35,557 nucleotides of DNA. It comes from an uncultured Pseudomonadota bacterium (GTDB taxonomy: Bacteria; Pseudomonadota; Gammaproteobacteria; Burkholderiales; SG8-41). The stretch covers positions 1-35,557 of the forward strand of contig CAMPGR010000025.1 of the NCBI GenBank assembly GCA_946885605.1, written 5' to 3'. The notes beneath the pieces are model-generated. The model searched no databases. It saw nothing but the letters and a program-made list of their open reading frames with translations, and was not told the origin of the DNA. Every line of letters begins with the position of its first letter. The first letter of the stretch is position 1. The translations under genes and the position numbers were made by a program. Shown here in pieces: positions 1 to 9,064 of this stretch.

Positions 1-1487
<1,487 letters not shown>

Positions 1488-1513
1488 GGGGCTGAGGCCA
1501 ACGCCGGGAATCC

Positions 1514-1543
1514 GGGAGGCAGCGCAAGCGGCCTCCCCTTTTT
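1514..1543 (+). terminator. Intrinsic terminator between dnaK and dnaJ
   Basis: A 7-bp GGGAGGC/GCCTCCC stem (1514-1520 with 1531-1537) encloses a further GC-GCAA-GC mini-stem with a GNRA-type loop, and is followed by a run of five T (1539-1543). This is a well-formed Rho-independent terminator. Its position inside the dnaK-dnaJ pair suggests attenuation that keeps DnaJ below DnaK; that consequence is inference. Confidence 0.8.
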
Positions 1544-1578
1544 CGTCTGTACGCGCCTGAGCACCGCACTCTGGGACT

Positions 1579-2694
1579 ATGGCCAAGAAAGATTATTACG
1601 AAGTGCTGGGCGTCAACCGGGATGCCTCCGAGGACGACATCAAGAAGGCGTACCGGAAGCTCGCGATGAAGCATCACCCGGACCGCAATCCGGACAATCC
1701 CAAGGCCGAAGAGCGGTTCAAGGAGGCGAAGGAAGCCTACGAAATCCTGACCGATGCGAACAAGCGTGCGGCGTACGATCAGTACGGCCACGCGGGCGTC
1801 GATCCCTCGGCGGCAGCGGGGGCGGGCGCGGGATTCGGCGGCTTCGCGGACGCGTTCGGCGATATCTTCGGCGACATCTTCGGCGCGGGCCGCACGCGTT
1901 CAGGCGTCTACCGCGGCGCCGATCTTCGTTACAACCTCGAGATCCCGCTCGAGGAAGCCGCGCGAGGCACCGAGACCCGGATCCGCATTCCGGCCATGGA
2001 GGAATGCGAGACGTGCGGCGGCACCGGCGCAAAGACCGGCACGAGCCCCAGCACCTGCCCGACCTGTCATGGCCACGGCCAGGTGCGCATGCAGCAGGGC
2101 TTCTTCTCGATCCAGCAGACATGCCCGCGCTGCCATGGCACCGGCAAGATCATCGTCGATCCGTGCGCGACCTGCAGCGGCACCGGGCGCGTCAAGAAGC
2201 ACAAGACGCTGTCGGTCAAGATTCCGGCCGGCGTGGACGAAGGCGATCGCATCCGGCTGTCCGGGGAAGGCGAAGCCGGCGTGAGCGGCGGGCCGGCGGG
2301 CGACCTTTATGTCGTCATCCACATCAAGCCGCACCCGGTATTCGAGCGCGATCACAACGATCTCCACTGCGAGATGCCGATCAGCATCACGACTGCCGCG
2401 CTGGGCGGCGAAATCGAGATCCCCACTCTCGAAGGCTACGCGAAGGTCCGCGTGCCGGCCGAAACGCAAACCGGCAAGGTGTTCCGGCTGCGTGGCAAGG
2501 GCATCAAGGGTGTGCGCTCCGCGACGCACGGCGACCTCCTCTGCCACGTCGTCGTGGAAACACCCGTTAATCTCACCCCACGGCAGAAGGAGCTCCTGCA
2601 GGAGCTCGAGTCGATCAACCACAAGGATGCGGGCCGCCACAATCCGCGCGCCAAGTCCTGGATGGACAAGGTCCGCGAGTTTTTCGAAAGCTAG
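1579..2694 (+). CDS. dnaJ: Chaperone protein DnaJ (Hsp40, type I)
   Basis: Co-chaperone that delivers unfolded clients to DnaK and stimulates its ATPase. The 371-residue product has the full type I layout: a J domain (about 1-70) with the HPD motif at residues 33-35, a Gly/Phe-rich linker (about 73-110, with repeated FGDIFG), and four CxxCxGxG-type zinc repeats at about 143-150, 160-167, 182-189 and 196-203, then the C-terminal substrate-binding domains. The length matches the family. The ATG at 1579 gives the canonical [12 protein letters not shown] start. The last five codons, including the stop, fall inside the first copy of a 95-bp tandem repeat (2680-2869), so the end of the gene has been copied into the downstream spacer. 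Confidence 0.98.
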   Translation: MAKKDYYEVLGVNRDASEDDIKKAYRKLAMKHHPDRNPDNPKAEERFKEAKEAYEILTDANKRAAYDQYGHAGVDPSAAAGAGAGFGGFADAFGDIFGDIFGAGRTRSGVYRGADLRYNLEIPLEEAARGTETRIRIPAMEECETCGGTGAKTGTSPSTCPTCHGHGQVRMQQGFFSIQQTCPRCHGTGKIIVDPCATCSGTGRVKKHKTLSVKIPAGVDEGDRIRLSGEGEAGVSGGPAGDLYVVIHIKPHPVFERDHNDLHCEMPISITTAALGGEIEIPTLEGYAKVRVPAETQTGKVFRLRGKGIKGVRSATHGDLLCHVVVETPVNLTPRQKELLQELESINHKDAGRHNPRAKSWMDKVREFFES

Positions 2695-2713
2695 CGGACC
2701 TTGCGGCGCAGGC

Positions 2714-2737
2714 TAACTTGGCATGAGTGCCAAGTTA
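2714..2737. terminator. Strong hairpin in repeat copy 1 (possible bidirectional terminator)
   Basis: The arms TAACTTGGCA (2714-2723) and TGCCAAGTTA (2728-2737) are perfectly complementary around a TGAG loop. There is no T-run directly after it; a weak T-run occurs about 40 bases on (2775-2779). It lies just past dnaJ and faces the end of the convergent HAD gene, so stopping transcription or stabilising 3' ends is plausible but not shown. Confidence 0.5.
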
Positions 2738-2808
2738 AGTCGCAGCGCGACGGCCGGAGCCACAAGGTGGGGAATTTTTCGAAAGCTAGCGGACCTTGCG
2801 GCGCAGGC

Positions 2809-2832
2809 TAACTTGGCATGAGTGCCAAGTTA
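2809..2832. terminator. Same hairpin in repeat copy 2
   Basis: Identical 10-bp stem and TGAG loop, exactly 95 bases after the first. Having two identical hairpins in series between two convergent genes would strengthen termination if the hairpin functions that way. Confidence 0.45.
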
Positions 2833-2942
2833 AGTCGCAGCGCGACGGCCGGAGCCACAAGGTGGGGAATTTTTCGAATCATGAATTCCCGCAGCGTGCG
2901 CCGCATGCCCAGCCACCCTGCTTTCCCCGGTCCCCGCGTTTC

Positions 2943-3377
2943 TTATTTCGTGGCCCGTGCGATCAAGGCTCGCAACGCGTTTATCTCGTGCGGCGTTAAT
3001 CCGACAGCGCTATCGGGCATGACGACGCGGTGCCAAACATGCCGCGGGAATTGGGCGCGGTCATCGTCCACGGCAACCCATTTCGTGCCGGCGCGGTAGC
3101 GGCGCACCCCGGCGATGATCTCCCGGTAACGCAAGAACTCGCCCTCCTCGAGAATCGGCGTTACGCCAACGATGCGGGGTCGTATATCCGCAGAAAAGAA
3201 TTGCCGGAGGCGGTGTAGCGAATGGGCGTGGCGCCATGTCGAAGACACCACGACGTCCGCGTGCCCGCACCCTGGCTCGCGGAGCAACGATTCCAGCAGG
3301 GGCAGCTTACAGAAGTGTTGCTCGCGGTCGCAGTCTTTGGCGTGCGCCACGCCATCGAAGTCTACGAACAGGATCAT
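2943..3377 (-). CDS. Small HAD-like protein
   Basis: A 144-residue protein beginning MILFVDFDGV. The DFDGV segment (D6, D8) is the nucleophile/acid-base motif I of the haloacid dehalogenase (HAD) superfamily, a VVSSTW segment (about 43-48) fits motif II, and a DDD stretch near residue 103 (VAVDDDRAQF) fits the metal-binding acidic motif. The short length with no obvious cap domain resembles the compact HAD domains grouped with 'Swiss Army Knife' RNA-repair proteins (HAD_SAK-type); that assignment comes from memory of the family and is not certain. The substrate is unknown. It lies 49 bases downstream of corA on the same strand and could be co-transcribed with it. The ATG at 3377 has only a weak Shine-Dalgarno (SD) sequence. 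Confidence 0.75.
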   Translation of the reverse strand: MILFVDFDGVAHAKDCDREQHFCKLPLLESLLREPGCGHADVVVSSTWRHAHSLHRLRQFFSADIRPRIVGVTPILEEGEFLRYREIIAGVRRYRAGTKWVAVDDDRAQFPRHVWHRVVMPDSAVGLTPHEINALRALIARATK

Positions 3378-3426
3378 CGCGCTCGGATATCGTACGACCG
3401 CTGCCGCATGACTTGCCCATGTGTGG

Positions 3427-4392
3427 CTACAGCCACCTCGCCTTACGGAAGCGATAGAAGAGATAACCGTCGATCGCGGCCATCATGCCGATGCTCAGCG
3501 GATAGCCGAACCTCCACTCGAGCTCCGGCATGCCCTGGAAGTTCATGCCGTAGATGCCCGCGATCATCGTCGGCACGGCCACCAGCGCCGCATACGCTGC
3601 GAGGCGCTTGGTCACCTCGTTCTCGCCGAGCGTGATGAACGACAGGTTGACCGACATGGCCGTCGTCACCATCTCCCGCAGGTTCTCGATCGACTGATTG
3701 ATGCGCACCAGATGGTCGTAGACATCCCGGAAGTAGTCCTGCGTGCCCATGCACACTTCCGGAACGCGCCCCCCGTGCAGCTTGGATGCCGTCTCCTGAA
3801 GCGGCGCCGCCGCATGCCGCACGATCATCAGCTTCTGCTTGAGCTGGTAGAGCTTCTCTATGTTTCCCCGCGCAGGCTCCCCGGAGAAGATCTGCCGTTC
3901 GACGGCTTCGAGCTCGTCCTCGAGATACTCGAGCACCGGGAAATAGCGGTCTACAACCGCGTCGATCAGGGCGTAAAGCACGAACCCGGAACCGAGCGCG
4001 AGGAGATGCGGCTCGCGCTCGCAGCGGGTGCGCACGTCGGAAAATCCTTCGCGCGTGCGGTTGCGTATCGAGAGCACATAGTTCCTGCCTACGAAAATGC
4101 TGAGCTCTCCGACGAGCAGCGCGCCTTCCTGCTCCTCCACCGTGTGCACCACCGCGAACAACGCATCCCCGTATTCCTCGAGCTTGGGCCGCTGGTGGCC
4201 GTGGCTTGAATCCTCGACTGCAAGCTCGTGGAGGTTGAACTCCTTTTGCATCTCCTCGAGCTCCTGTAAGGTGGCGTCCCTGAGCGCCACCCACACAAAG
4301 CAGGCGGGCCGGTCGAGGTAGACGTGGATGTCCTCCTTGCGGACATCGGCCAGCTTTTTGCCTTCCTGGTATACGGCGCAGTTGACCAGCAT
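3427..4392 (-). CDS. corA: CorA-family magnesium/cobalt transport protein
   Basis: Inner-membrane pentameric Mg2+ channel. The soluble N-terminal domain is followed by two C-terminal membrane helices: about 264-281 (ending in the selectivity motif YGMNF at 281-285) and about 297-315, with a short basic tail. The GMN motif is diagnostic. I take the ATG at 4392 (product MLVNCAVYQ..., 321 residues) because this is how homologues begin; a GTG at 4431 would add 13 residues that do not look conserved. The gene is divergent from the uronate dehydrogenase gene. The downstream small HAD gene may share the transcript. CorA versus a relative such as ZntB cannot be settled from sequence alone, but the YGMNF motif and the N-terminal domain favour CorA. 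Confidence 0.93.
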   Translation of the reverse strand: MLVNCAVYQEGKKLADVRKEDIHVYLDRPACFVWVALRDATLQELEEMQKEFNLHELAVEDSSHGHQRPKLEEYGDALFAVVHTVEEQEGALLVGELSIFVGRNYVLSIRNRTREGFSDVRTRCEREPHLLALGSGFVLYALIDAVVDRYFPVLEYLEDELEAVERQIFSGEPARGNIEKLYQLKQKLMIVRHAAAPLQETASKLHGGRVPEVCMGTQDYFRDVYDHLVRINQSIENLREMVTTAMSVNLSFITLGENEVTKRLAAYAALVAVPTMIAGIYGMNFQGMPELEWRFGYPLSIGMMAAIDGYLFYRFRKARWL

Positions 4393-4451
4393 GATGACTC
4401 TCGAATCGGCTCGATCGCGGCTATTATGCACCGTCAGACGGAGAGCGAGAC

Positions 4452-5258
4452 ATGAACCGTATTCTCATAACCGGCGCCGCCGGCGCGATCGGCACGGCTC
4501 TGCGCGCCGGATTTGCCGGCGTCTATCGGCCCTTGCGACTATCCGACATATGCCCGATCAGCAACGTCGCTGCGGACGAGGAAGCGGTGCAGGCCGACCT
4601 CACCGATTTCGGTACCGTACAGGCGTTGATGCACGGCGTCGACTGCGTGGTGCATCTCGGCGGCGTGCCGCGCGAAGCGCCGTGGGAGGCGATACTCGAC
4701 AATAACATCGTCGCGACCTACAACGTCTTCGAGGCCGCGCACACCGCGGGCGTCAAGCGCATCGTCTTTGCCAGCTCGAATCACGCGATCGGGTTTTACC
4801 GCGTCCGCCGCGCGGTGGGCGTCGAGGAGCCGCTGCGCCCCGACAGCCGATACGGCGTCTCGAAGGCTTTCGGTGAAGCGCTCGCACGGCTCTATGCCGA
4901 CAAGCACGGGCTGAGCGTCGCCAGCTTGCGCATCGGCTCCTTCCGGCCGCGACCCGAGAACGCGCGGCAGCTCGCGACGTGGGTCAGCCCACGCGATCTC
5001 ACGCAACTCGTGCGCCGCTGCATCGATGCGCCGCACTTCCACTATCTCGTGCTCTACGGCGTGTCGAACAACACGCGCTCGAGATGGCGCAGCCCGCATG
5101 CCGAGCGCATCGGTTACGTCCCGCAGGACAACGCCGAAGATTATGCGGGAGACGTCGGGATGGGCGATGCGGGAAATGCGCGCGACCCGTCAGCCCTATT
5201 TCACGGCGGCGAGTTCTGCGCTCTGGAGTTCAGCGGGGATATCGATGCGATCGAGTGA
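4452..5258 (+). CDS. udh: Uronate dehydrogenase-like NAD-dependent epimerase/dehydratase family protein
   Basis: Probable NAD-dependent oxidation of D-galacturonate/D-glucuronate to the aldaro-lactone, the first step of oxidative uronate catabolism. The 268-residue product has an extended-SDR Rossmann motif GAAGAIG (8-14), the catalytic Tyr/Lys pair in YGVSK (Y134, K138) and the FASSNHAIGFYR segment, which I recognise from characterised uronate dehydrogenases; the WVS...DL and LYGVSNN segments also match that family. A GGAG SD lies about 8 bases before the ATG. It converges with an enolase-superfamily gene whose end is 9 bases away. Substrate specificity is inferred from similarity; a different sugar-acid or nucleotide-sugar substrate is possible. 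Confidence 0.85.
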   Translation: MNRILITGAAGAIGTALRAGFAGVYRPLRLSDICPISNVAADEEAVQADLTDFGTVQALMHGVDCVVHLGGVPREAPWEAILDNNIVATYNVFEAAHTAGVKRIVFASSNHAIGFYRVRRAVGVEEPLRPDSRYGVSKAFGEALARLYADKHGLSVASLRIGSFRPRPENARQLATWVSPRDLTQLVRRCIDAPHFHYLVLYGVSNNTRSRWRSPHAERIGYVPQDNAEDYAGDVGMGDAGNARDPSALFHGGEFCALEFSGDIDAIE

Positions 5259-5267
5259 CGCGAGCCG

Positions 5268-6419
5268 CTATGCGCGATGGGCGTTCACGAATTTCCAGTC
5301 GATCTCGACGCCGAATCCCGGGCGCTCGGAGAGATGCACGTGGCTGTCGCGAATTTCCGCGCGCTCGGCATACAAACCAAACCACACCGGATCGCGGTCA
5401 GCCGCCCCGTGCGACTCCACGCCATAGCCCCCGCGCGGAAAGGCGCTTACGAGGTGCGCGTGGAGCTCGGGCGCATGATGCGGCGCGATGCGCACGCCAT
5501 ACTGCTCGGCGAGCTGCGCCACGCGCAGCGCCTCGGTAAAGCCGGCGTAACGGGTCGCATCGAACTGCACGTAGCGTATCGCGCCGCTTGCGATGAGATC
5601 GCGCAAACTGAAGCGGGTGAGCTCGCGCTCCCCGTGCGCGAGCGGGATGCGGGACGCCCCTGCAAGCCGCACATAGTCCGGGGGCTGAAGATACCAGTGC
5701 AGCGGTTCCTCCAGCCATACGATGCGATACGGCTCCACCGCCCGGGCAAAAGCGATGCAATCGTCGAGATCGTAGGCTGCGTTCATGTCGAGCATGAGCA
5801 GGATGTCTTTGCCGATCGTGCTTCGCACCGCGTGCACGCGTTCGGCCTCCTCGCTCACACTTCCGGCGCCGGTCTTGAGTTTCACGGCTTTGTATCCGTT
5901 GCGCACGAACCCTGCGAGCTCTTCCGCGCATTCGCTGCCCGATCCGTCGGCTGCGTAGTAGCCGCCGGTCGCATAGGTGAAGATCGAGCGCTCTTCGCCG
6001 CCGAGCAGCCTGTAGACCGGCAGGCCGGCCGCCTTGCCCTTCAAGTCCCAGAGCGCGATGTCGATGCCCGCGATGGCCGCCATGATCTGGGGGCGTTCGG
6101 CGCGTGGCAGAGGCGGCGGGATGACACCCGATCCCCGTATCGCTCCCGGCCGCGGTGAAGTGAGCGCGAAGAGTCGTTCCCACACGGCCACGTTGGCAAG
6201 CGCATCCATGCCGACGATGATGTCGGCAAAGCGCCGCACCCACTCGCAAATGAGCGGCATCGGCGAGCCGTGTATCTGTCCGTAGCCGACGAGCCCGTCG
6301 TCTGTCCGTATCTCGGTGAGTATCAGGCTGGAGGTGGTGAGCTTTTCGTGGGCGGTCCACAGCGCCTGGTGAAGCGGTATCGAAATCGGGTGCGTCTCGA
6401 CGGCGGCAATTCGGCTCAT
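5268..6419 (-). CDS. Mandelate racemase/muconate lactonizing enzyme family protein (MR subgroup, enolase superfamily)
   Basis: A 383-residue enolase-superfamily enzyme that abstracts the alpha-proton of a carboxylate with Mg2+ help. The catalytic set can be read: KxK at K180/K182, metal ligands D211, E237 and E264, and the Asp-His dyad D287/H314. This is the mandelate-racemase arrangement typical of acid-sugar dehydratases, racemases and lactone cycloisomerases. The ATG at 6419 is preceded by a GAGGA SD. The convergent neighbour is a uronate dehydrogenase, so a role with galactarate, glucarate or their lactones is reasonable, but the opposite strand orientation means they are not one operon and the substrate is unproven. 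Confidence 0.88.
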   Translation of the reverse strand: MSRIAAVETHPISIPLHQALWTAHEKLTTSSLILTEIRTDDGLVGYGQIHGSPMPLICEWVRRFADIIVGMDALANVAVWERLFALTSPRPGAIRGSGVIPPPLPRAERPQIMAAIAGIDIALWDLKGKAAGLPVYRLLGGEERSIFTYATGGYYAADGSGSECAEELAGFVRNGYKAVKLKTGAGSVSEEAERVHAVRSTIGKDILLMLDMNAAYDLDDCIAFARAVEPYRIVWLEEPLHWYLQPPDYVRLAGASRIPLAHGERELTRFSLRDLIASGAIRYVQFDATRYAGFTEALRVAQLAEQYGVRIAPHHAPELHAHLVSAFPRGGYGVESHGAADRDPVWFGLYAERAEIRDSHVHLSERPGFGVEIDWKFVNAHRA

Positions 6420-6478
6420 TTGGCGATTCCTCGACAGATGACGCGATTATGCCAGCGACCGGAGCGCAGCATTCGAAT

Positions 6479-6685
6479 TCAGGAAGCGAGCAACATCGCC
6501 ACGCCGCGGCGGTCGCGACGACGTAACGCGTGCCACCACGTCGTTGGGTCGAGTGCTCCGCAGGCGAGCAGCGCTTCGTTCAGCGCGAAAAAGACGTGCT
6601 TCGCCTGAACGACGGCGAGCAACGCGACCTCCCCTTGCTGGCGGCGAATCTCCGCGCAATCGCGAACAAGATGCCTGCAACGGGG
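6479..6685 (-). pseudogene. Possible gene remnant (68-codon coding-like stretch without a start)
   Basis: Reading leftwards, a frame bounded by TGA codons encodes a sequence including GEVALLAVVQAKHVFFALNE and DPTTWWHALRRRDRRG. About three quarters of its codons end in G or C, and the residue mix looks like a folded protein rather than the Arg/Ser-rich noise of shadow frames here. There is no in-frame ATG or GTG near its beginning; only an internal TTG could start it. I do not recognise a family. It could be the tail of a decayed gene or chance. Confidence 0.3.
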
Positions 6686-6697
6686 TCACACCAAATA

Positions 6698-6726
6698 TTG
6701 ACCACACGACCCGTGTTGGTTACCCT
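6698..6726 (+). promoter_or_regulatory. Sigma-70-type promoter of the transaldolase gene
   Basis: TTGACC (6698-6703), a 17-base spacer, then TACCCT (6721-6726). The ATG follows 24 bases later, with AAAGGA as ribosome-binding site. The spacing is ideal; each box departs from consensus (TTGACA/TATAAT) at one or two positions. Confidence 0.6.
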
Positions 6727-6750
6727 GCCCGAGACAAAGGACGGTTCCCC

Positions 6751-7851
6751 ATGAATCCTCTGCTCCAATTGCACGCGCTCGGCCAGCGCATCTGGCTTGA
6801 TAACCTGTCCCGAACGCTGTTGCGGGAAGGCGTGCTTGAACGCCTGGTGAACGAGGACGGCTTGGCCGGCGTTACCTCGAATCCGACCATTTTTTACAAG
6901 GCGATGAGCGGCAGCCGCTATTACCGCGATCAGCTCGCGGCGCTCACGCGCGACGCCAGGCTCACCCCGGAGGAGCGCTACGAGCGGCTCGCCATCCCCG
7001 ACATCCAGGCCGCGTGCGATCTGCTGCAGCCGCTCTATGCGCGCACGGGCGGTGAAGACGGCTACGTGAGTCTCGAGGTATCGCCGGCGCTCGCTCACGA
7101 CGCGGCGCGCACCGTCGCCTCGGCGCAACGCCTGCGCGCGATGGTCGCGCGCGACAACGTGCTGATCAAGGTACCCGCGACACCGGCCGGCCTCATGGCG
7201 ATCGAGGAGTTGATCGGTCAGGGACTGTCGATCAACGTGACGCTGATGTTCTCGCTCGCTCACGTGAACGCGGTCGCCCGGGCCTACATACGCGGCATGG
7301 AGCGCTGGGTCGCAGGCGGCGGCGATGCGCGGCGCATCAAGTCGGTAGCGAGCCTGTTCTTGAGCCGCGTCGACACGCTCGTCGATCAGAAGCTCGAGAC
7401 CGCCGGCGCTTCCGACGAATTGAAGGGCAAAGCCGGCGTCGCGCTCGCCAAGCTCGCCTATCAGGAATACAAGAAGAGCTTCAAGTCGGGCGATGCGTTT
7501 GCGGCGCTGTCGGCGCACGGCGCGCGCCCGCAGTACATGCTGTGGGCGAGCACCGGCACCAAGAATCCCGCGTACAGCGACCTCCTGTACGTCGAGCCGC
7601 TCATCGGACCGGAGACGATCAATACCATGCCGGACGCGACGCTCGCGGCCTTCCGCGATCACGGGCGCGCGGCGCCAACACTGGAACAGGACGTCGCGGC
7701 CGCGCAGATGCACTTCGAAACGCTCGCCCGGCTGGGCATCGACATGCGCGAGGTCGGTGAAACGCTGCAGGTGGAAGGCGTGAAGCTTTTCGTGCAGTCG
7801 TTCGACGAGCTGCTCGCGCTGATGGCGCAGCCCGCCACCGCTGCCGCGTAG
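6751..7851 (+). CDS. tal: Transaldolase
   Basis: Transfers a dihydroxyacetone unit between sugar phosphates in the non-oxidative pentose phosphate pathway, in the cytoplasm. The 366-residue product carries VTSNPTIF (41-48), a VSLEVSP segment (about 106-112) and NVLIKVPAT (136-144), in which K140 is the Schiff-base lysine. The length and sequence style match the longer transaldolase class found in many bacteria rather than the roughly 317-residue E. coli TalB. The ATG at 6751 is chosen because it has an SD (AAAGGA), a promoter just upstream, and because the family begins here; an upstream extension of the frame (from 6544) is not protein-like. The stop lies one base from the convergent dnaQ stop. 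Confidence 0.95.
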   Translation: MNPLLQLHALGQRIWLDNLSRTLLREGVLERLVNEDGLAGVTSNPTIFYKAMSGSRYYRDQLAALTRDARLTPEERYERLAIPDIQAACDLLQPLYARTGGEDGYVSLEVSPALAHDAARTVASAQRLRAMVARDNVLIKVPATPAGLMAIEELIGQGLSINVTLMFSLAHVNAVARAYIRGMERWVAGGGDARRIKSVASLFLSRVDTLVDQKLETAGASDELKGKAGVALAKLAYQEYKKSFKSGDAFAALSAHGARPQYMLWASTGTKNPAYSDLLYVEPLIGPETINTMPDATLAAFRDHGRAAPTLEQDVAAAQMHFETLARLGIDMREVGETLQVEGVKLFVQSFDELLALMAQPATAAA

Positions 7852-7852
7852 C

Positions 7853-8554
7853 CTAAGCGCCCAGGCGCTTCCAGAGGCAGGCGCCGCCGCTCGCCTTTTC
7901 AATTTCCGCGAGCGCCTGAAGGTGCGCCGCGAGTTCCTCGTCGCTTGCGCGCAGCACCACGAGGTCGAGCTCCGCCGCAGTGAATTCCGCCGCGGACTCT
8001 CCCACATGCAAGGGCGCGATCTCGATTGCGAGGCTCTCCTGCCCGCGCGTCATCGCAAGATAGACCTCCGCAAGCAGCTGCGCGTCGAGCAGCGCGCCGT
8101 GCAGGGTGCGCGCCGAATGGTCCACCTGGTAGCGCTCGCACAGCGCATCGAGGCTGTTCTTCTTGCCCGGGTGGATTTCGCGCGCCATGCGCAGCGTATC
8201 CGTGACCGCAGGACAGTATTGGCTGATCGGCGGTCTTCGCGCGAGCCCGAGCTCGTGATCGAGGAATCCCACGTCGAACGGCGCGTTGTGTATGACGAGC
8301 TCCGCGCCGGCCACGTAATCCAGGAACTCGTCCACGATCTCCTCGAACCCCGGCTTGTCGCGCAGGAATTCCACCGTGAGCCCGTGCACCTGCAACGCGC
8401 CCTCCTCGATGTCACGGCCGGGATTGAGATAGCGATGAAAGTGTTTGCCGGTGAGCCGGCGGCTCACGAGCTCGACGCCCGCGATTTCGATGACGCGATG
8501 CCCGAGGGCGGGGTCGAGACCTGTCGTCTCGGTATCGAGGATGATTTGTCTCAT
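7853..8554 (-). CDS. dnaQ: DNA polymerase III epsilon subunit (proofreading 3'-5' exonuclease)
   Basis: Proofreading subunit of the replicative polymerase. The 233-residue protein shows the DEDDh exonuclease motifs: ExoI DTETTG (D7, E9), ExoII HNAPFDVGFLDHE (D94) and ExoIII with H152 and D157 (HGALLDAQ). The C-terminal tail (GGACLWKRL), which joins the alpha subunit, is present. A strong SD (GGGAGGT) precedes the ATG at 8554. It lies 42 bases downstream of rnhA on the same strand, the familiar rnhA-dnaQ pairing, here as genes in tandem. Its stop abuts the convergent tal stop with a single base between. Confidence 0.96.
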   Translation of the reverse strand: MRQIILDTETTGLDPALGHRVIEIAGVELVSRRLTGKHFHRYLNPGRDIEEGALQVHGLTVEFLRDKPGFEEIVDEFLDYVAGAELVIHNAPFDVGFLDHELGLARRPPISQYCPAVTDTLRMAREIHPGKKNSLDALCERYQVDHSARTLHGALLDAQLLAEVYLAMTRGQESLAIEIAPLHVGESAAEFTAAELDLVVLRASDEELAAHLQALAEIEKASGGACLWKRLGA

Positions 8555-8596
8555 GTTGTTCTACCTCCCTGATGCGAAGCCGCGCTTGCCGCGGCC

Positions 8597-9064
8597 TTAT
8601 GTCTGTCGACTTTCTCTTCTTTTGCCCGCCAGCACTTCCGCGACCCCGCGGTTCGCGAGCGCGTCGGCCTGCTCGTTGCCGTCGTTTCCCGCGTGGCCGC
8701 GGACCCACACCCAATCGATGTCGTGGCGCGCGGCAAGCTCATCGAGCCGCCGCCACAGGTCTTCGTTCTTGACCGGCTTGTTGTCCGCGGTCCGCCACCC
8801 GCGCCGTTTCCAGCTGTGTATCCAGTTGCTGATGCCCTGCTGGACGTACTGCGAATCCGTGTGCAGCCTGACCGCGCAGCGCCGCTTGAGCGCTTCCAGC
8901 GCCCGGATAACGGCCATCAGCTCCATGCGGTTATTGGTGGTATGCGCTTCTCCGCCGTGGAGCGTTTTCGTCTTGCCGTCGTAGATGAGGAGCACGCCCC
9001 AGCCGCCCGCGCCGGGGTTGCCCTTGCATGCGCCGTCGGTGTAGATCTCGACCGTTCCGCTCAT
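8597..9064 (-). CDS. rnhA: Ribonuclease HI
   Basis: Degrades the RNA strand of RNA:DNA hybrids (R-loops, Okazaki primers). The 155-residue protein matches the E. coli enzyme almost position for position: D10 ([11 protein letters not shown]), E48 (NNRMELMAV), D70 (HTDSQYV), H124 and D134 ([14 protein letters not shown]). The ATG at 9064 overlaps the upstream methyltransferase stop as ATGA (9061-9064), and an AGGA SD lies inside the end of that gene, so translation is probably coupled. A much longer in-frame extension to 9535 exists but is antisense-style shadow of the methyltransferase gene. Confidence 0.97.
   Translation of the reverse strand: MSGTVEIYTDGACKGNPGAGGWGVLLIYDGKTKTLHGGEAHTTNNRMELMAVIRALEALKRRCAVRLHTDSQYVQQGISNWIHSWKRRGWRTADNKPVKNEDLWRRLDELAARHDIDWVWVRGHAGNDGNEQADALANRGVAEVLAGKRRESRQT

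Larger units (their letters stand above)
2680..2878. repeat. Perfect 95-bp tandem duplication (two full copies plus a 9-bp partial third)
   Basis: Copy 1 is 2680-2774 and copy 2 is 2775-2869; I see no mismatch between them. A third start of the unit (TTTTTCGAA) runs to 2878 before the sequences diverge. Copy 1 begins in the last codons of dnaJ, so the FFES-stop end is repeated downstream. Each unit contains a 10-bp perfect hairpin, a smaller hairpin and an outer pair ACCTTG/CAAGGT. It fills most of the 248-bp gap between convergent dnaJ and the HAD gene. It could be a recent slippage duplication, one unit of a dispersed repeat family, or an assembly artefact. Confidence 0.95.
6420..6750. other. 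331-bp intergenic region with promoter and coding-like relic
   Basis: Between the divergent enolase-family gene and transaldolase. It holds the transaldolase promoter (6698-6726) and, on the minus strand, a 68-codon open stretch (6482-6685) with protein-like composition but no usable start. No RNA gene or longer repeat was seen. Confidence 0.7.

Noticed and set aside
2796..3099. Small open frames in the spacer after dnaJ
   Set aside because: They start inside the 95-bp repeat and run antisense through the HAD gene; the residue mix is non-protein-like.
3423..3436. Palindrome GTGGCT-AC-AGCCAC at the end of corA
   Set aside because: The loop would be only two bases and no T-run follows; part of it is corA coding sequence.
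6447..6754. 74- and 86-codon frames in the tal upstream region
   Set aside because: Arg/Ser/Ala-rich or overlapping the tal promoter and start; the competing 68-codon minus-strand frame has better composition, and even that is doubtful.
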